Assembly (NCBI GenBank): GCA_027563935.2
Contig: CM050446.2
Span: forward strand, 122,590,499 to 122,654,498
Length of the DNA stretch: 64,000 nt
Origin: Costus lasius
Lineage: Eukaryota > Streptophyta > Magnoliopsida > Zingiberales > Costaceae
Direction of reading: 5' to 3'
A program made the translations under genes and the position numbers. Under the pieces are notes generated by a model. It was not told where the DNA came from and did not search any database. It was given only the letters and a program-made list of their open reading frames with translations. Below are positions 12,217 to 25,390 of this stretch, piece after piece (the first letter of the stretch is position 1; the number at the start of each line of letters is the position of its first letter).

Positions 12217-12362
12217 AAGAGCGGGGCGGCGAAAGTAAAATATTTATCTAAAAAGATTTGATAACAAACGGCAACGTTAATCAGTGGATAAATTTTTTCT
12301 CTTTGTTAACGCAGGATCGGATAACTTAAGAACATGTGTATTGATCCTTTTTCGTATAATGT
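12217..12362 (-). repeat. right TIR core of the MULE
   Basis: The reverse complement matches 5955-6103 block by block: TTATACGAAAAAGG, ATCAATACACA, GCGTTAAC, AACGTTGCC, TAAATATTT and CGCCGCCCCGCTC. The opposite orientation of the two copies around the transposase gene is what identifies the element as a TIR transposon. Confidence 0.7.
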
Positions 12363-12430
12363 ACTACTCATTAAGATGCGTGTGCTAAGTGTCCGTTCTG
12401 CGCCGACACGAATATTTTTTCGTGTGGGCG

Positions 12431-15400
12431 GTACCATGATGCAATTGCTGTATGTTTTGCTCTCGTCTGAAGGATCTCCACTCTCCTTAACTCGATAGCC
12501 CAATAAACGGATGAGGATGCCCTGCCGCTCTTTCTATTTCTCCCATGTCGAAATCCTTCATCTATCACCCAAGGGAAGGGCAACGCCTCCTTTTTCATCG
12601 CCTGCATTATGGAGGCCATCTTCCAGGAGGGGAAGACGGCTTAAGAGTCATTTCCTAAAGTGGTTCTTCGGAACCTGCCCTTGGAATTCATCTGCGGAAG
12701 TTCCCACGCGGCCGTGCTAGCCCGAACATTGGCTCCCTTCTCCATCTCCGACAACGATTGCCACGCCCCCTGTCTCAGAACCCTCGTGCTGGTTATTATA
12801 TGTTGTAATCTTGTATGTGTTGGCAAGTTGAGATTTTTCTGTTTATCGGAATGAAAATTTCGTCGACTTCTCTTATAACAAAAAAGGTATTTTCTTCAGA
12901 AATGTTGGGGACTGATACTACGTAGATTGACTATGTGATGGATGGCATTTTATGATTATTGCTTATTTGTGACGCGCAAGGCGTCATGCATTTTTAGAAG
13001 GAAAAACTTTATCTTGTACAATAGGCAATGACAAGTTGTTCAGAATGGATGATGCTATGATATTTTCTCTTTGCTAGACGCCAATTCATCCCTTTACCCT
13101 TATATTCTTAACCGATTTCAACATCCAAATCTTTTTCTTCTGTGACCTTTCTTTTTTTTTTTCGTGATATGATGATGTGACAATTCGGAATATTTCCATG
13201 AATAGTTTTTGCATTCTCTATACTGTGCCACGCTAGTGTAACATTCAATATTCTTTGGTTGTTAAAAAGATTGGCTATTAATTTCATTTGGTCATTGCCA
13301 TTGGTAGAATTTCTACATTGTCTGAAAAACAAATGAGTATTCCTACCCTCAAGGTTGTCTTCATGCTTGTAGCTAGTTATCCATGTGTCATAACAGTGTC
13401 ATTGGTGAAAGGTATCAAGAACATTTGGCAAATAAGAATTCTCGTGAAAGATTCAATATTTATTTACTATTAAGAACATTGGCTATTGGCCTTTTATCGT
13501 CATTTGCTATATAGCATTTCTGCCCATGGTTGTGTTCGTTGGTGTAGCTATCATTCCTGTGTTGACAATCTTAATTATGACACTATCAGGGTAAACGAGA
13601 AGTGCCATCAGAAGCAATAGCTGGCGCCGCGCCCTTCAGGTTATTTCTCAAAATCTTTGTTTGTTACAGTGCACACAGAAAAATTTAAACCATTTTTTAT
13701 ATTGTAAATTTATTGGAGCTGATGCAAATCTTTGCAACAGACACATACAAGTGACGTGGATGATTTTATTAAAAAGAAGGAGGATTAGCACCTGTTTTGA
13801 TTAAACACTCATTTGGTGGCCTCATTGCTCAATCTTATTCCTCAATTTCCTGTTTGATTCTTTGAGTCTCATCTAGTTTTATCCCAAAATCTTAGTTAAT
13901 CGATTTTAGACTTATAGTTGAGGTAGACCTAGTAACTCAACTGATTTTCTGTTATTATCAGACTATTTTAAGCACATCTAACTGGACTTATCTGTCCTTA
14001 TAGGGAATCTTTCTTCAAATCCGCTACTTGCAGGAAAGATACTTGTAAGTTCTATCTCTTACTGAGAACAGGTGATTGTTTAAAGCAACTCTTATTCATC
14101 TCGTAGAAGTCTTGCATTCTCTTGATTCTTTACCTAAACTAGTGTGGTGTTTTTGGCTCTTACGTTAAGTGGTCTCTGGTCATATCCCTTAATCAAGCTG
14201 ATTGTTTTTTTTTTTTTGAAAAAGGTATTGCACTAATAATTCTTTTGGAATTAATCATTCTGCATGAGCTAGATATAAATATATCTGAAGCATGGTAGAT
14301 AGAGTACCATGTAATTCTAATTTTTTTATAAACTTTAACCCGTGATTTTATCATTGTGATTCTATGTAAATCCTGACCTCTTTTCCCTAGTTCTGAGATT
14401 GTGTTGCAAAAACAGGTCATTTGCTTAAGAGAACATAAATTTCGTAATTCATAATGTCACTATTTTCAACCATTATTTGGAACATTTGATTTGTTTATCC
14501 AGAAGTTCGAGGGCCACTACAGCTTTCTCAGATTTCTTTTGTTGTATCAGATCGATACATGCAATTTAATCCATTGTCAAAAATCAATATGCCATCAATT
14601 ACTCTGTCAAGAACTTATGAAGGCTAGTTTGAAGCTGCCACTATTTGATCTGAGGAAGCTTAATGCGCAATTACCTTCACCTGCAAAAAAACACAGTGGA
14701 ACTTCTTGTAATGTGTAGTAATGATGATTTCATAATTATGAGTTACTAAATTTCTCTATCATGTTTTTTATTATTTTTATGTTTTGTTTTGTGTCCATAT
14801 CGTTCCAAGCTTTTCCTTGGGTTCTTTAGCATAATTGATACTTGAGAATCGAGATGAAATGATCAATGCTACTCATACAAGAAAACTCTTTTTTATCCCT
14901 ATCTTTTATAGGCTTTCATGGCTAGGGGATTCTTGATGGTTTGGTGCACCGTGCATGCATCTCTGACTAATTGCAAACAAGTAAGATGGTTCTTCACTCC
15001 AACTAGTTATCAGTTTATGGTTCTTCTGCTGGAATCTCTTCTGCCCAAATTGCACATATTTGTTCACACATCATACGGAAATCTTATACGGATTCTTTAC
15101 AATTTTGAGTGGTGCTGTGTAGCCAACACCAACCTAGTTGACTGTGCATACATATACTAGGGTGACTGGTAAGTATTATGCGTTTTATTAGATAATCTGA
15201 AAGAAACTGGATATTTCTTTTGATAGAATCAACCTAATCAAACTTAACAAAGGAAAAGGGGAAACAACTTCATGGCAATTGTGGTTAAAAATGATGCAGG
15301 TGTTTCATAGGAGACTCAGCCGGTTTTTTCTTTTGCAAAAAGGGTGAGATACTGAAGGAAATATACAATTTAGTTTACAGTCAGCCAATCCATCTTGCCA

Positions 15401-18203
15401 TGTCTTGTATCTAAAAGCCCTTAACTTTTGACATCCACAATCGGGGGAGCACATTACACTTTAGCCATACATTTCAGACTAACCAAATGGCCTTCTTTAA
15501 CATAATAAGCAGTAATCTCTCACTAAATTGTACCCTTTATCTGAAATAAACTTGTCTGGATGCATTTGCATCAATTCTACGCTTTTTCATTCAATGCAGT
15601 GTATCACCAAGTACTGCTCAATTTTGACAGGACATCGATTGGCCTCTCAGTGCGTGAAATAGACTTATGGGTTCTCATTCACAAATTTTAGATTTAAATA
15701 AAACTACAAACAAATAGACAAATATCATTGTTGATTGAAACTTACTTGAATAAGTACAATAATATCGGAAGTTTAATAATTATTGCAAAGTTAAATTAAA
15801 ACTTTAAATCACCATAACATCAATGTAAATTAAATTTAAATAGAAAGTAAAAGGTTAAATTTTTTTTTGTCGCAAGTTCTTCATTACATTCACTATATAA
15901 AAAGTAATTATCATATTAACGGTAATAAACTATCACAATAACATAGCATCACATCACAATCCTAAAGATAAAAACAAAAATATATTATTCATAATCATCA
16001 AAACTTTCTAGATCAACACCATATGTTCATCATCATAGTTTTTACATCCCTTATTTTCTTATTTGGAGTCGTCAAAAGTATCAACAACATCCAGGCATGC
16101 ACCTGCGCATCTCCTTGTGGAAGAGAAATATCTGAGAGTTTTTGTCTAGGGCCATTTAAATACAGCAGTTTCAGAATCTGTCCATACATGTACACTGGAA
16201 AAAAGCAAAAAAAAAATTCCTTTCGCCTCCGGGGAACCTCTGTAAACTGCATACAACTCATTCCATTTGGTAGCTTTGATTTCCTCACCATGTACAATGG
16301 CCATATGACCGTTCCACCATGATAACTGATTACAATACTAGTCCTCGCAATTACTTTTGTTGATGCATCTGTATTTATAGTTTTTCGTATCCTGGAAGAG
16401 AAAATAGGTGAGATTGAATGAAAATTTTATTTTATGTTACCTTTTTTGCTTTTCTTCTAAACTACACGCACTCTTACAGAATCACATGTCGTTGGTTGAA
16501 CATGCCAAAATGAAGCATGGAGTGATCTTCAAATTATCAGTCTTTATGAACATGGAATAACTTGTGCAAACATCATTATACACAGCCAAGTTTGTTTATG
16601 TTCTTTTCTACCTTTCCAAAGGTACACTTGTTGCACTCAGCCTAATGCCCGCATATGGTGGATGACACAAGTGAGAAGTAGTTTTCTTACCATTTGTTCT
16701 CTGCCACCTAGCACTTTTGTTTGTTCTGAACCTAAACTCTTGATGTTAGACTGAAATGAAAACATGCTGTGAAGGTTTAACATTTCATTTGCAGTATATG
16801 GACTTTTTTTTGTACCAGTAATATGGTGACTTGAATCCAAGCATATTTTGACATGTAAAATTTTCATGTTGCAGCATATTTGGACAGCTATGTGTTGACG
16901 GTGTTCAAGGGATTGCACATGATATGACGCTGGCCTCTCCATGTGAAAAAGGTGCCCAAATTCTTCTATCATGATTGCAGGAATTCCACAAAAATCGGAT
17001 TGCGTGATTCTTTTAGTTGGATCTTTAGAATCAACCACATGCGTTTTTTCTACGCTAACGTTCCAAATTTTTTTCCAGATTGTATTTCACTGTGGAAATT
17101 GTCATTGATCTACTATTAGTAAACTTATTTTTACTTCTCTTTTCGTTCTATCTTGATCAACTTTATCATATGTATTTTTGTGCTCCACTCTGCTTTGTAT
17201 TTTTTTTTTTTTAAGTTTTTGTATTCTTACTGACTGTTTTTAGTATAAAACTCATAACACCGTCGGGTGATGCCGATTCAGTACGCCTAAAGTGCTGGGT
17301 GGATATATGCAACGTCTCTCTCATTGATCCTGCAGAATAGTCGCATTTTTCTTTTGGGTGGCAAGGCTCCAATCCACTCAAAACATCTTGCGACAACCAA
17401 GTTTCGCACAAATTGACAAAATAAATCATAAAAAAAATCCTACGTAGAGATTTTGCATGGGCTTGTAAATGTAGTCACATTGAATCAAGTATTGGAGTAT
17501 ATACTCTGAAGATCGGGAGAGACAAATTATGCGCAGGTTCATCAAGTCTCAGCCTCCATTTCTTTAATTCTCAGAACTAATTTGGGTTCATGCACGTACA
17601 TACGTATAATTCCGTTGTGCGTACTTGTCCGTATTTTTTTGTACAATCCATTCCTGATGAACAGGGATCCTGAAATTGACTTGGGACTTCCTGCGGCAAC
17701 ATCAGGCTTAAAAAGAGCGTAGGCGTTATCATCAATAGGCTTATCAGCTACTGCTGATTTGTCAAACTCTACATCTGTGTAGATGGTGCCGCCAAAGAGT
17801 TGTCCAACTTACATGAATTCTCACATTTCTTTCCCAAATTATTGGCCCATCCGTCGGAGCTTACATCCATTAAATTTTAGATTAGCTCCTCGCAACTTTC
17901 CCTTCCAACTCACCATCCAACAGAGATAACACCTATCGCTTTCCTGTGACTATCTGAGCCTCATCTTCTTTGTACAAACCTGTGCCATTCTGGATAACTT
18001 GACAAAGAAGAAGAGGAGCCGGCCCCGCTGCGCAACCAGCGTCCACCCAGACCGGACGCGCCACGTGCCTCCGCCTCCAAATCCTTCCTCGACTCCTTCC
18101 ATTTGGCGGCCGCTGCTTCTTCGTCTACTACTAATACGCTGCTCATTCCCATACCTCAAGTCGCGACAGCCATTGATGCTCAAGGTTCAAGAACCAGCAG
18201 CGT
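12431..18203. other. no gene assigned; possible unassigned exons
   Basis: Nothing here matches a family I know. Exon-like pieces on the plus strand are 13591-13638 (after TATCAG, before GTTATT; reads GKREVPSEAIAGAAPFR) and 14503-14718 (after ATCCAG; includes MKASLKLPLFDLRKLNAQLP and ends at TAG). A GC-richer stretch at 12510-12790 is open in several frames. On the minus strand 16637-17038 is open for 133 codons without recognisable motifs. 15.6-16.0 kb is AT-rich. An unrecognised spliced gene or an old pseudogene at 12.5-15.2 kb is possible. Confidence 0.3.
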
Positions 18204-18211
18204 TATATAAA
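18204..18211 (+). promoter_or_regulatory. TATA box of the bHLH gene
   Basis: TATATAAA lies 83 bases before the ATG at 18287, so transcription should begin near 18235-18245. This makes the longer open frame that begins upstream near 18.0 kb non-coding and supports the start at 18287. Confidence 0.65.
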
Positions 18212-18286
18212 GCTTCAGAGAGGCAGAGCAGGAGACTCTCATCCGCTTGCTCCGCCGCCTCCGCCACTCGTACTCAATCTAATTCG

Positions 18287-19722
18287 ATGGGGGATTACAG
18301 TTTTAATTGCGCGAAGCCCATTGCCCCCGCGCTCAATCATCCTGGCTGGGTGGAATCAGCAATAATGGACCCCAACTCGGAGCTGATGAGCCAGCTCGCC
18401 GAGCTCAGCGGCTCTGTTATCGCGAGCCCGGGCATGGAGTACTACTACTGCTCGCCGCAGTATCCCGAGTTCCTGCCGCCCTTCGTCCACGTCGATGACT
18501 TCTCCGCTTTGCCGCCGGAGCCGGTTCCGCCGTCACCGCCACCGGTGGGGCCTGCCGGAGACAGGAAAAGGAAGGCGGTTGTAGCTGCAGCTAATTCATG
18601 GAACCAGTCGGAGGTATGCTCTGTGACTGGACCTCCGGCAGAAACCAAGGTCGAGAAGATGGATGTGAGTTTGCCTCCCTTTTAACTAGTTAACAAGTTC
18701 TCTTTTGTCTCTCATATATATGCGTTGACTTTTGAAATCATTTTGACATGCTTCCGCTTTGAAGCTTGCGTTTGATCAGGGATCGGACAGGGACGGCGGA
18801 AAGAGATGCAGGAGCAAGGCATCAAGAGAAGTGGAGAAGCCAAAGGAGGTGGTGCATGTGAGAGCGAAGAGAGGCCAAGCCACTGACAGTCACAGTTTAG
18901 CCGAGAGAGTAAGCAAGCAATTGAATTAACTCTAGTTGGAATCTTCAGCTAGCTTAAATGCAAGCATCTAAATAGCTTTTGCTGCTAACAATGGCTGACT
19001 GAAGTAAAAATCTCTCAACTTTTTCAGGTGAGGAGGAAGAAGATCAATGAAAGGATGAGATGCCTACAAGACCTTGTTCCTGGGTGCTACAAGGTAAAGA
19101 AAAATTCTAGCTATTAGTCCTCCTAATTGTTTTATTTACTAAATCTGTGATCGGTGTTTACGTTTCCTCCTCTGTTTTCTGAAACAAACACACAAACATG
19201 TACTCGCAGGCAATGGGCATGGCAGGAACCCTGGATGAGATAATTAACTATGTGCAGTCACTGCAGAACCAAGTCGAGGTAACATCGCATTGTCCATTTT
19301 TATCATCTTCAATTTCTAATCAGTCAAACTAAAAGAAATTAGGCGCCGCTAATTGACTCTTGCATTGTTGATGCGTGCAGTTCCTTTCAATGAAACTTTC
19401 GGCGGCCAGCTCCTTCTACGATGGCGCCTACGGCTCCTCTCTCGACACCGCCGCCGCCGCTGCGGCAAATCGTGGCCAGGTGAATCTTACAAAAAAGAAG
19501 CTACGATTTAGCGTTGACCCGGAGCTTGAGGGGACGACAACATTGTCAACTGTTTAGAGTTGACTAGAATTCAGTTTTTTATTTATAATATTTTATTTTC
19601 GATATTTGCAGGTGGAAAAAGCGCGGGGCCACGAGGCAGAAGGAGATCTGGAGGCATGTGGAGAGCGCAGGAGCAGCTTCTGCTACTACTCCACGTCATC
19701 ATCAGGGGCGCCCTTTATTTGA
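18287..19722 (+). CDS. bHLH transcription factor, BEE/CIB-like, 6 exons
   Basis: Nuclear DNA-binding factor of the plant bHLH subfamily that includes BEE1-3, CIB1 and bHLH137 (brassinosteroid, light and growth signalling). Exons at 18287-18664, 18780-18908, 19028-19093, 19210-19278, 19381-19479 and 19612-19722 give 283 residues; all junctions fall between codons. The subfamily block VRAKRGQATDSHSLAER runs into RRKKINERMRCLQDLVPGC. His164, Glu168 and Arg172 form the H-E-R set expected for G-box (CACGTG) binding. Helix 2 reads TLDEIINYVQSLQNQVEFLS. The loop (YKAMGMAGT) is unusual, since relatives normally read K.TGKA.ML. The N-terminus is Pro-rich and the C-terminus short and Ser-rich. If intron 5 is retained the protein ends instead 26 residues after Gln at the exon edge, with stop at 19556. 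Confidence 0.92.
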
Positions 19723-22700
19723 TCTATGCGCGTAGCAACATAGTGCTAGCTTTATGCATGTATGTGGGTGCATGCTTTTGGCTCAGCCATAAGTGCATGT
19801 CTCTGACCACATTCATTGCACATTTCTAATCGGGCCGAGTCCACTTCAGCAAGTCTTTCAGCCCCGGGGCCCACAGACGGTCCAACCGCAGATGGGCTTA
19901 GAATTAATTTAATCAATTAATTAATTAATTATATGCGGTCTTTCACGTGCGTGTGCTCTCCCTCCTCGCTGAAGCGCAAACAAAAAACCAACCTGTTGTA
20001 GCTTTAATCTTTAATTTGCCATGTCGTTAACTTTATTATTATTACTATTACTATTATTATTATTCTGGTGTACCAATTGTCATTGGATTCACAATCTCTT
20101 TTGTCGGTTTTACTGTCACCATTTTGTACTATATATTCAATCTCTTGAAGAGCATTGATTCTTCAAGGGTAAATATAATAAAAATAAAATAAAATTTCAA
20201 TCCTGACATGTTGAACAAGTCCATATAATTTTTTTAAAGTATTGATAAAGCCAACTCTATATGTAACTACAGTCATATGGATAATCAAAATATGTAATTT
20301 CTTAATTGCTTATAGAAAATCAAGCATATAATTAATTCAACACAATGACCTGAAATAAGAGACAACAATAGCATCGTGTCGGACTTCACACTTGTCAACT
20401 TGCCACTTGTCTATAAAATTACATAATGTAGTGAACAGTGGTCTTAGATAATAGTTTATAAAATTTAGGGTTAGCTAGCATCTACGAGCTCCTGAAAAAA
20501 GAATCATAATAAACCAAAATAATTACATGTGAAATATTTGGGTTTCATATCTAGACATTCTAGACCACAGAGCTAAGCCTACTTTAAGATATATATATAT
20601 CTTATTTAATCCTTCGACTTATCCATATTTTAAGACATAAATATCTTATTTTTTGGGTTACAATTCAATTTAAGCCTCATTTAATAATTTGACTTTTCCA
20701 TGTTCATAAATCATACTATAACAAAATACACATGCAGAGCAACTTTAAAGCCTTATTTAATCATTTGATTAAGTTGCACACTTAATCATCTCTCTCATTT
20801 TTCATACTTTATTCTACTAGCAAGTCACCATAACCTTGTGTTCCCTCTCTCTCATACATTTCTCTCCTAATGAATGATAATGAACTCTAGTTCACCATCA
20901 TAAACTCAACACTGTCATCTAATGCTCTTTCTCATTGTATATTTTTCAACTCATTTCCATTGCCCTCCCCTTCTTCCTCTGTTTCTATAATATCAAGTTG
21001 CCATTATTTACATTGATCCAATCCTTCACTAGCCCAATCTTCCCTCTTCTCTAAGCTCAGCTCATCATGGATACTTGATACTCTTTCTCCTTTTCCTCAA
21101 GGCTTAAACCACTACCATCTCTCTCTTTCCTCTTGTTGGAGCTACCAATCTTGTCACTCAAGTCATCCAATAGTAAGCCTAACTTTAATGTGACCTCTAA
21201 ACTTCTCCCCCTCTCTCATACCCTCCTAACTATATACTTTGAATCTAATGTGTTCACCTTTCTCTAGAGGTCCATCCATTGACAATGATTTCACCCATAT
21301 CGGTTTGGTCAACCATCTTGACCATAGACTTGTGACTATATAACTACATAAGTTTGATTAGTGTAGACTTACAAATATTAAAAGTTTTCCTTCCTTTAGG
21401 CTTTTCATTATTTTAAACATTTTAGATTATAAATTATTTTGAATTTTGTTTGAATTTATATATACAATACCATTGATTATTTAATGCATGTCCTGCATAA
21501 TTTATACAAAAATTCAGCCCCATTTGTAGAATATTATGTCAGGTATACTAAAGATAATGATGCCAAATCTGCGATTGAACTTAACATAAAAAGAGTACTA
21601 ACTTACAGTTGAAGCATATTCTACTTATTCTGATACAAGAAGTTTTTGTTTGGCCTCAAACGTTGTTGAGCATGTTTGACCTTTAGAAGTTGATCTAGCA
21701 TCCTAATTATTTAAAAAAGTACATATGAAAGGAAAAATTCATACAAATGATCCAAACGAAGTGTACTTTTCATTATTTATAGCTGCAGTTTCCCAATCAG
21801 CCTACAAATTGACCACCCACAAAGAGATGCCTACTCATTAGCCTTATTACTTGCCACGCAGCATGCTAACTTTGTGCTCCCCAGCTCGCATCCTCTTCAT
21901 CTTTGACGCTGACAACCCCCTTGTCGTCTTCTTCTTCTTCTACTATAACGGAAAATTAGATAATTAAATTCCGTTCATTAACATAGTTTCACTAACTGTA
22001 AAATTCAGGAAAAAAAAAAAAACTATACCGCAGACTAAATAATCGATGAAATCATCATCCTAGCTCTTGTCACCGCAAAAAAAAAAAATGCTGTAGAGCC
22101 GTCGCAATCTCCAGCTAGCCTGCTCCCTTTTGCATGATCCAGAAAGGGGAGCTCGAGCAGGAGAAGGGCGTCCACAAATCGCCCACCAGCGCCAAGGAAC
22201 GCATGCCACAGAAGGAAAAGAAAGAGAAATTCCAACGGGATGGCGAAGTATCGTCCATCTACAAGGAATTAGGGGAAGTGGGCTTGATTATCCGTCGTGA
22301 TTCTATTCAGCAGAAAGACACTGTAGCCAGCCAGATTCATTGCACTGCTTAGAAGAGGACAGCGCCACATGGCCCCTCACTGGAGAATGATGAGTTGAGT
22401 GGAGAGCGATCTTTCATTAATTAATGATCATGAGGAGTGCGATGTTGTCCAATTTAGCTCCTTTTGTTTTGGGCATTGTTTGCGTGAGGCTTCTTTATAT
22501 ATTGTGCATGAACTTAAGGATATGGGCGGGATGCAAACGGCCCTACTTGTCCTACAAATATGTGGGTGGAGGTGATTTGGTAGGGCAGGCGTTAATTAGG
22601 GTTTGGAGGTCGGCAGAGGGCGCTAAAATGGCAGCTCTAGGAGGCGCCGGGCACGGGAACGTGGAGTTGTATTGCATGCATGTCTGATTGATGGGCAGGG

Positions 22701-25333
22701 GGCGATTTAAGCTGCAGGCGAGCAGTCATGGACGTCCGCAGCAGGCAGCTTGCATGCAAGAGCAAGATGACACAAACCCTAATAAATTGGGTGCATGAAC
22801 TGTGCAGGCACCTCCCACTCTGTGGGCTCCGAGATGGCGGGAGTTGAAGTCGATGCATCACTATACTATATGCTGCTCTCATCAAAATGTTGAGAGCTGA
22901 CAGGTCTCTCTCTGCAGAACGGGGACAAGCAAGAAGGCCATCTTTGCATTTGGCGTTTCCTAAGTCGGTCCTCTTTCTCTGTGCGGAGGGAAAAAGAAAA
23001 GTCTTTCTGCATTGTAAAATAAATATATCACACACACAACTTTATATCGGGCCATTCGAGATCCGTTCACTGTGTGCACAAAGACCCAAAGATTTTTTGC
23101 TTTGTTAAAGAGGCTAAAGTATTTAAACACAAAAATATTTTTTACCAGATCTAAATATCTAATGTGGGACTATTGTTTCTTACTTAAGTATCTAACAATT
23201 TCATGGAGGCATATGACACGCATATCGTAATTATGATTGTCTGCTGATGAACACTCAATCTGATTAAAAATTAGTCAAATTTATTAAATAAAAATATATA
23301 TATCTATGATCATTTCCTTTTAGCTCACAATGCCACTTAAAAAATATATATATATTTGATGCTTATATATTTTATTCTTCCATAATACTTAGATATCAGG
23401 TGGATAAAATAAATATAGGATTACTATCATTTGATCAAAATCATCATCAGAAACTTAATATTATAATCAATATAATAGTATTAATTGAATGAAGCATAAT
23501 CCATAATGTCCTTTAGATATTTTTTAATAGAATATAATTGAATTTCATATAAATTTTGTGTGAGAATGTGGTAAAGATAATTATATTAGTGGACTTGTTA
23601 TGGGTTATAAAAGAAGCAAGGTCTATTGATTCATTTTTTTTCTCCACATTTATTATATAGTCATTGTGTATGGGCACTAATGTCATCTTATTTCTATATA
23701 AATGTTTTTTTAAAGTAAGAATAGTTTAGAAATATCTAATTTGTGATCTATGGATATTAACTTATAAGACTCCTAGTAGTACTAATATGTTGCTTAAAAG
23801 ATAAAATTTATATAATATAATTTTGTGCAATTAAGTGGTTTTTCAAAGATGTAAATCTACCTATGATAATCCTATTACACATAAATCTATAGGAAAGAAA
23901 TGACAAGACTATGAACAAGTTACTCATTTAAAAAAAAAACAAAAGAGGTAAGTCGAGATTATACTTTTTTTTGTGCTTTTATATGTTAAAGATTTTTTAG
24001 CCCTTTGTTTATTTTTGTAAGTATTACATTTTCTGAGATAATGGTTGCTAATTTTTTAACGTATATTTGTATATTTTATATGTGATATTGAAGATGTTAT
24101 CCAAAAAATATAATTTTTCATAGAAAACGGTCCCCCAATTTGTTTGAGACCTTGTAAGGCCATCCGCCTTTGCACTGGGCCTAGCCTTTTTAACAAATGA
24201 AATATCTTGGGCCTTTAGGAGTCTTCGATGATGCACATCTTATAATAGAATTATAGAAATTAGGAAACCAGCAGCAGTCTCTTTCGGCTGGAGTCCAATC
24301 ACAACAAGAAACCACCACTTGTTGACTTTTTTAAACATACATCAATTAGGTAACCAATAGAACAAGAAAATCAATTAATGAGGCTCTTAATTAGTGGAAG
24401 ATATTCATAAATTAGTTGAGAGGTGAAGAAATTGGCATACATTAGAAAATAAAATTAATATTTCCTAACAATCATTATCAGGTTCATGTAAGAAAAAAAT
24501 GGCTTGTAGGAAGTTCGGCTAGATAAATTATGCAAATTTAATAATTTTTTATTTATTTTTATATGATTTTCCTAATATTATGAAATTTACGTACTTGGAG
24601 AAGAATCTACTGCTGGAGGCCAAAGTATTATGCGAATCTAAACGGTTGCCAGTATCCTTGCCGTGCAGTCAAGTCTCAACCAGAGCGCGGCGGAATTAAG
24701 TAATTAATTAAGCATGTGCAACACATGGGGCTTTCGATTTTTTTTTTTCTGATGATAAGATGGTCCCCACATGACGATGTTTTATATCGAGTTTCAAAGA
24801 GAAAATGAAAAAAAAAATTAAACAAAATGAAAAATAAGAAAAAAAAAACAACATATTTTAATAAATGGATAGAATCGGCATCTCAATGCGTTCCTTAACT
24901 ACTGACAAATTCAATTTTCCTAATCGCTCAACATGTTATTACATGTGCTACGCTGACATTAACAATGGTTAAGCTCAAGTTTGAACTCTTCTGCTTTCGC
25001 CATAGTTTGACTAATTTCACAAATTAGATTAACGTTGGATGATTATTTTAGAGGTAAGCAGCATTAATTTATATAAGCCAGCATGTCATCATCTTATCCA
25101 GGAGCAGGAAAAACCAATAATAGAGACGTGTTTGCTCTTGCCCATGTATCTCACGTTGTGGCAGTTCACATTTTTTTTTTTATAAAAGTCAAATAAGATC
25201 AAGAACCAAAAATCTCTCCTCGTGTCAATATCTAATTGACAATAGGTTGCACAGTAGAAGAAACAGTCTTGCACTCCATGGTCAGCTTGCCAATTAGTGG
25301 TTGCTTCTACATCGAAGCCAACTGATTAACCTG
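19723..25333. other. long AT-rich intergenic region
   Basis: No gene supported. Contents: a TTA/CTA-type simple repeat near 20034-20066, a TA tract near 20590, AT-rich DNA to 22 kb, then a moderately GC-rich patch at 22.1-23.0 kb with short open frames on both strands (for example 22134-22352 +, rich in Lys and Glu) that match nothing I recognise. 23.1-24.6 kb is again AT-rich. From about 24600 the sequence belongs to the duplicated segment that carries the nuclease genes. Confidence 0.5.
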
Positions 25334-25340
25334 TATAAAT
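25334..25340 (+). promoter_or_regulatory. TATA box of the nuclease gene
   Basis: TATAAAT sits 57 bases before the ATG at 25391. The same box, TATAAATAAGAAG, is conserved at the duplicated copy (31235 onward), which supports it as functional. Confidence 0.65.
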
Positions 25341-25390
25341 AAGAAGACAGATAGAAGAAAGAGGGAGGAATAGAGGAAGAGGAGGAGGCG

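Larger units (their letters stand above)
5835..12430. mobile_element. Mutator-like element (MULE), decayed, with long divergent TIRs
   Basis: The DNA from about 5.84 to 6.2 kb aligns by eye with the reverse complement of about 12.1-12.43 kb, giving long but diverged terminal inverted repeats. The best-preserved blocks are listed separately. Between them lie a minus-strand FAR1-type MULE transposase pseudogene (8220-11445) and a plus-strand degenerate gene (6967-7810), with their 3' ends facing each other. This layout fits a transposon rather than a host FRS gene. Outer limits are uncertain: a further similar pair, GGACATCCTC near 5807 and its counterpart near 12508-12522, could extend the element. 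I could not identify a 9-11 bp target duplication. Confidence 0.7.

Noticed and set aside
14628..14655. miR167-like string (TGAAGCTGCCA...ATCTGA)
   Set aside because: The middle differs from miR167 and I found no complementary arm nearby that could form a precursor hairpin; the bases also lie in an open frame.
16637..17038. 133-codon minus-strand open frame
   Set aside because: No domain, no promoter signal and no plausible splice partners; kept only as part of the unassigned region.
17999..18286. Upstream extension of the bHLH open frame
   Set aside because: A clear TATA box at 18204-18211 falls inside it, so these codons lie upstream of or at the transcription start.
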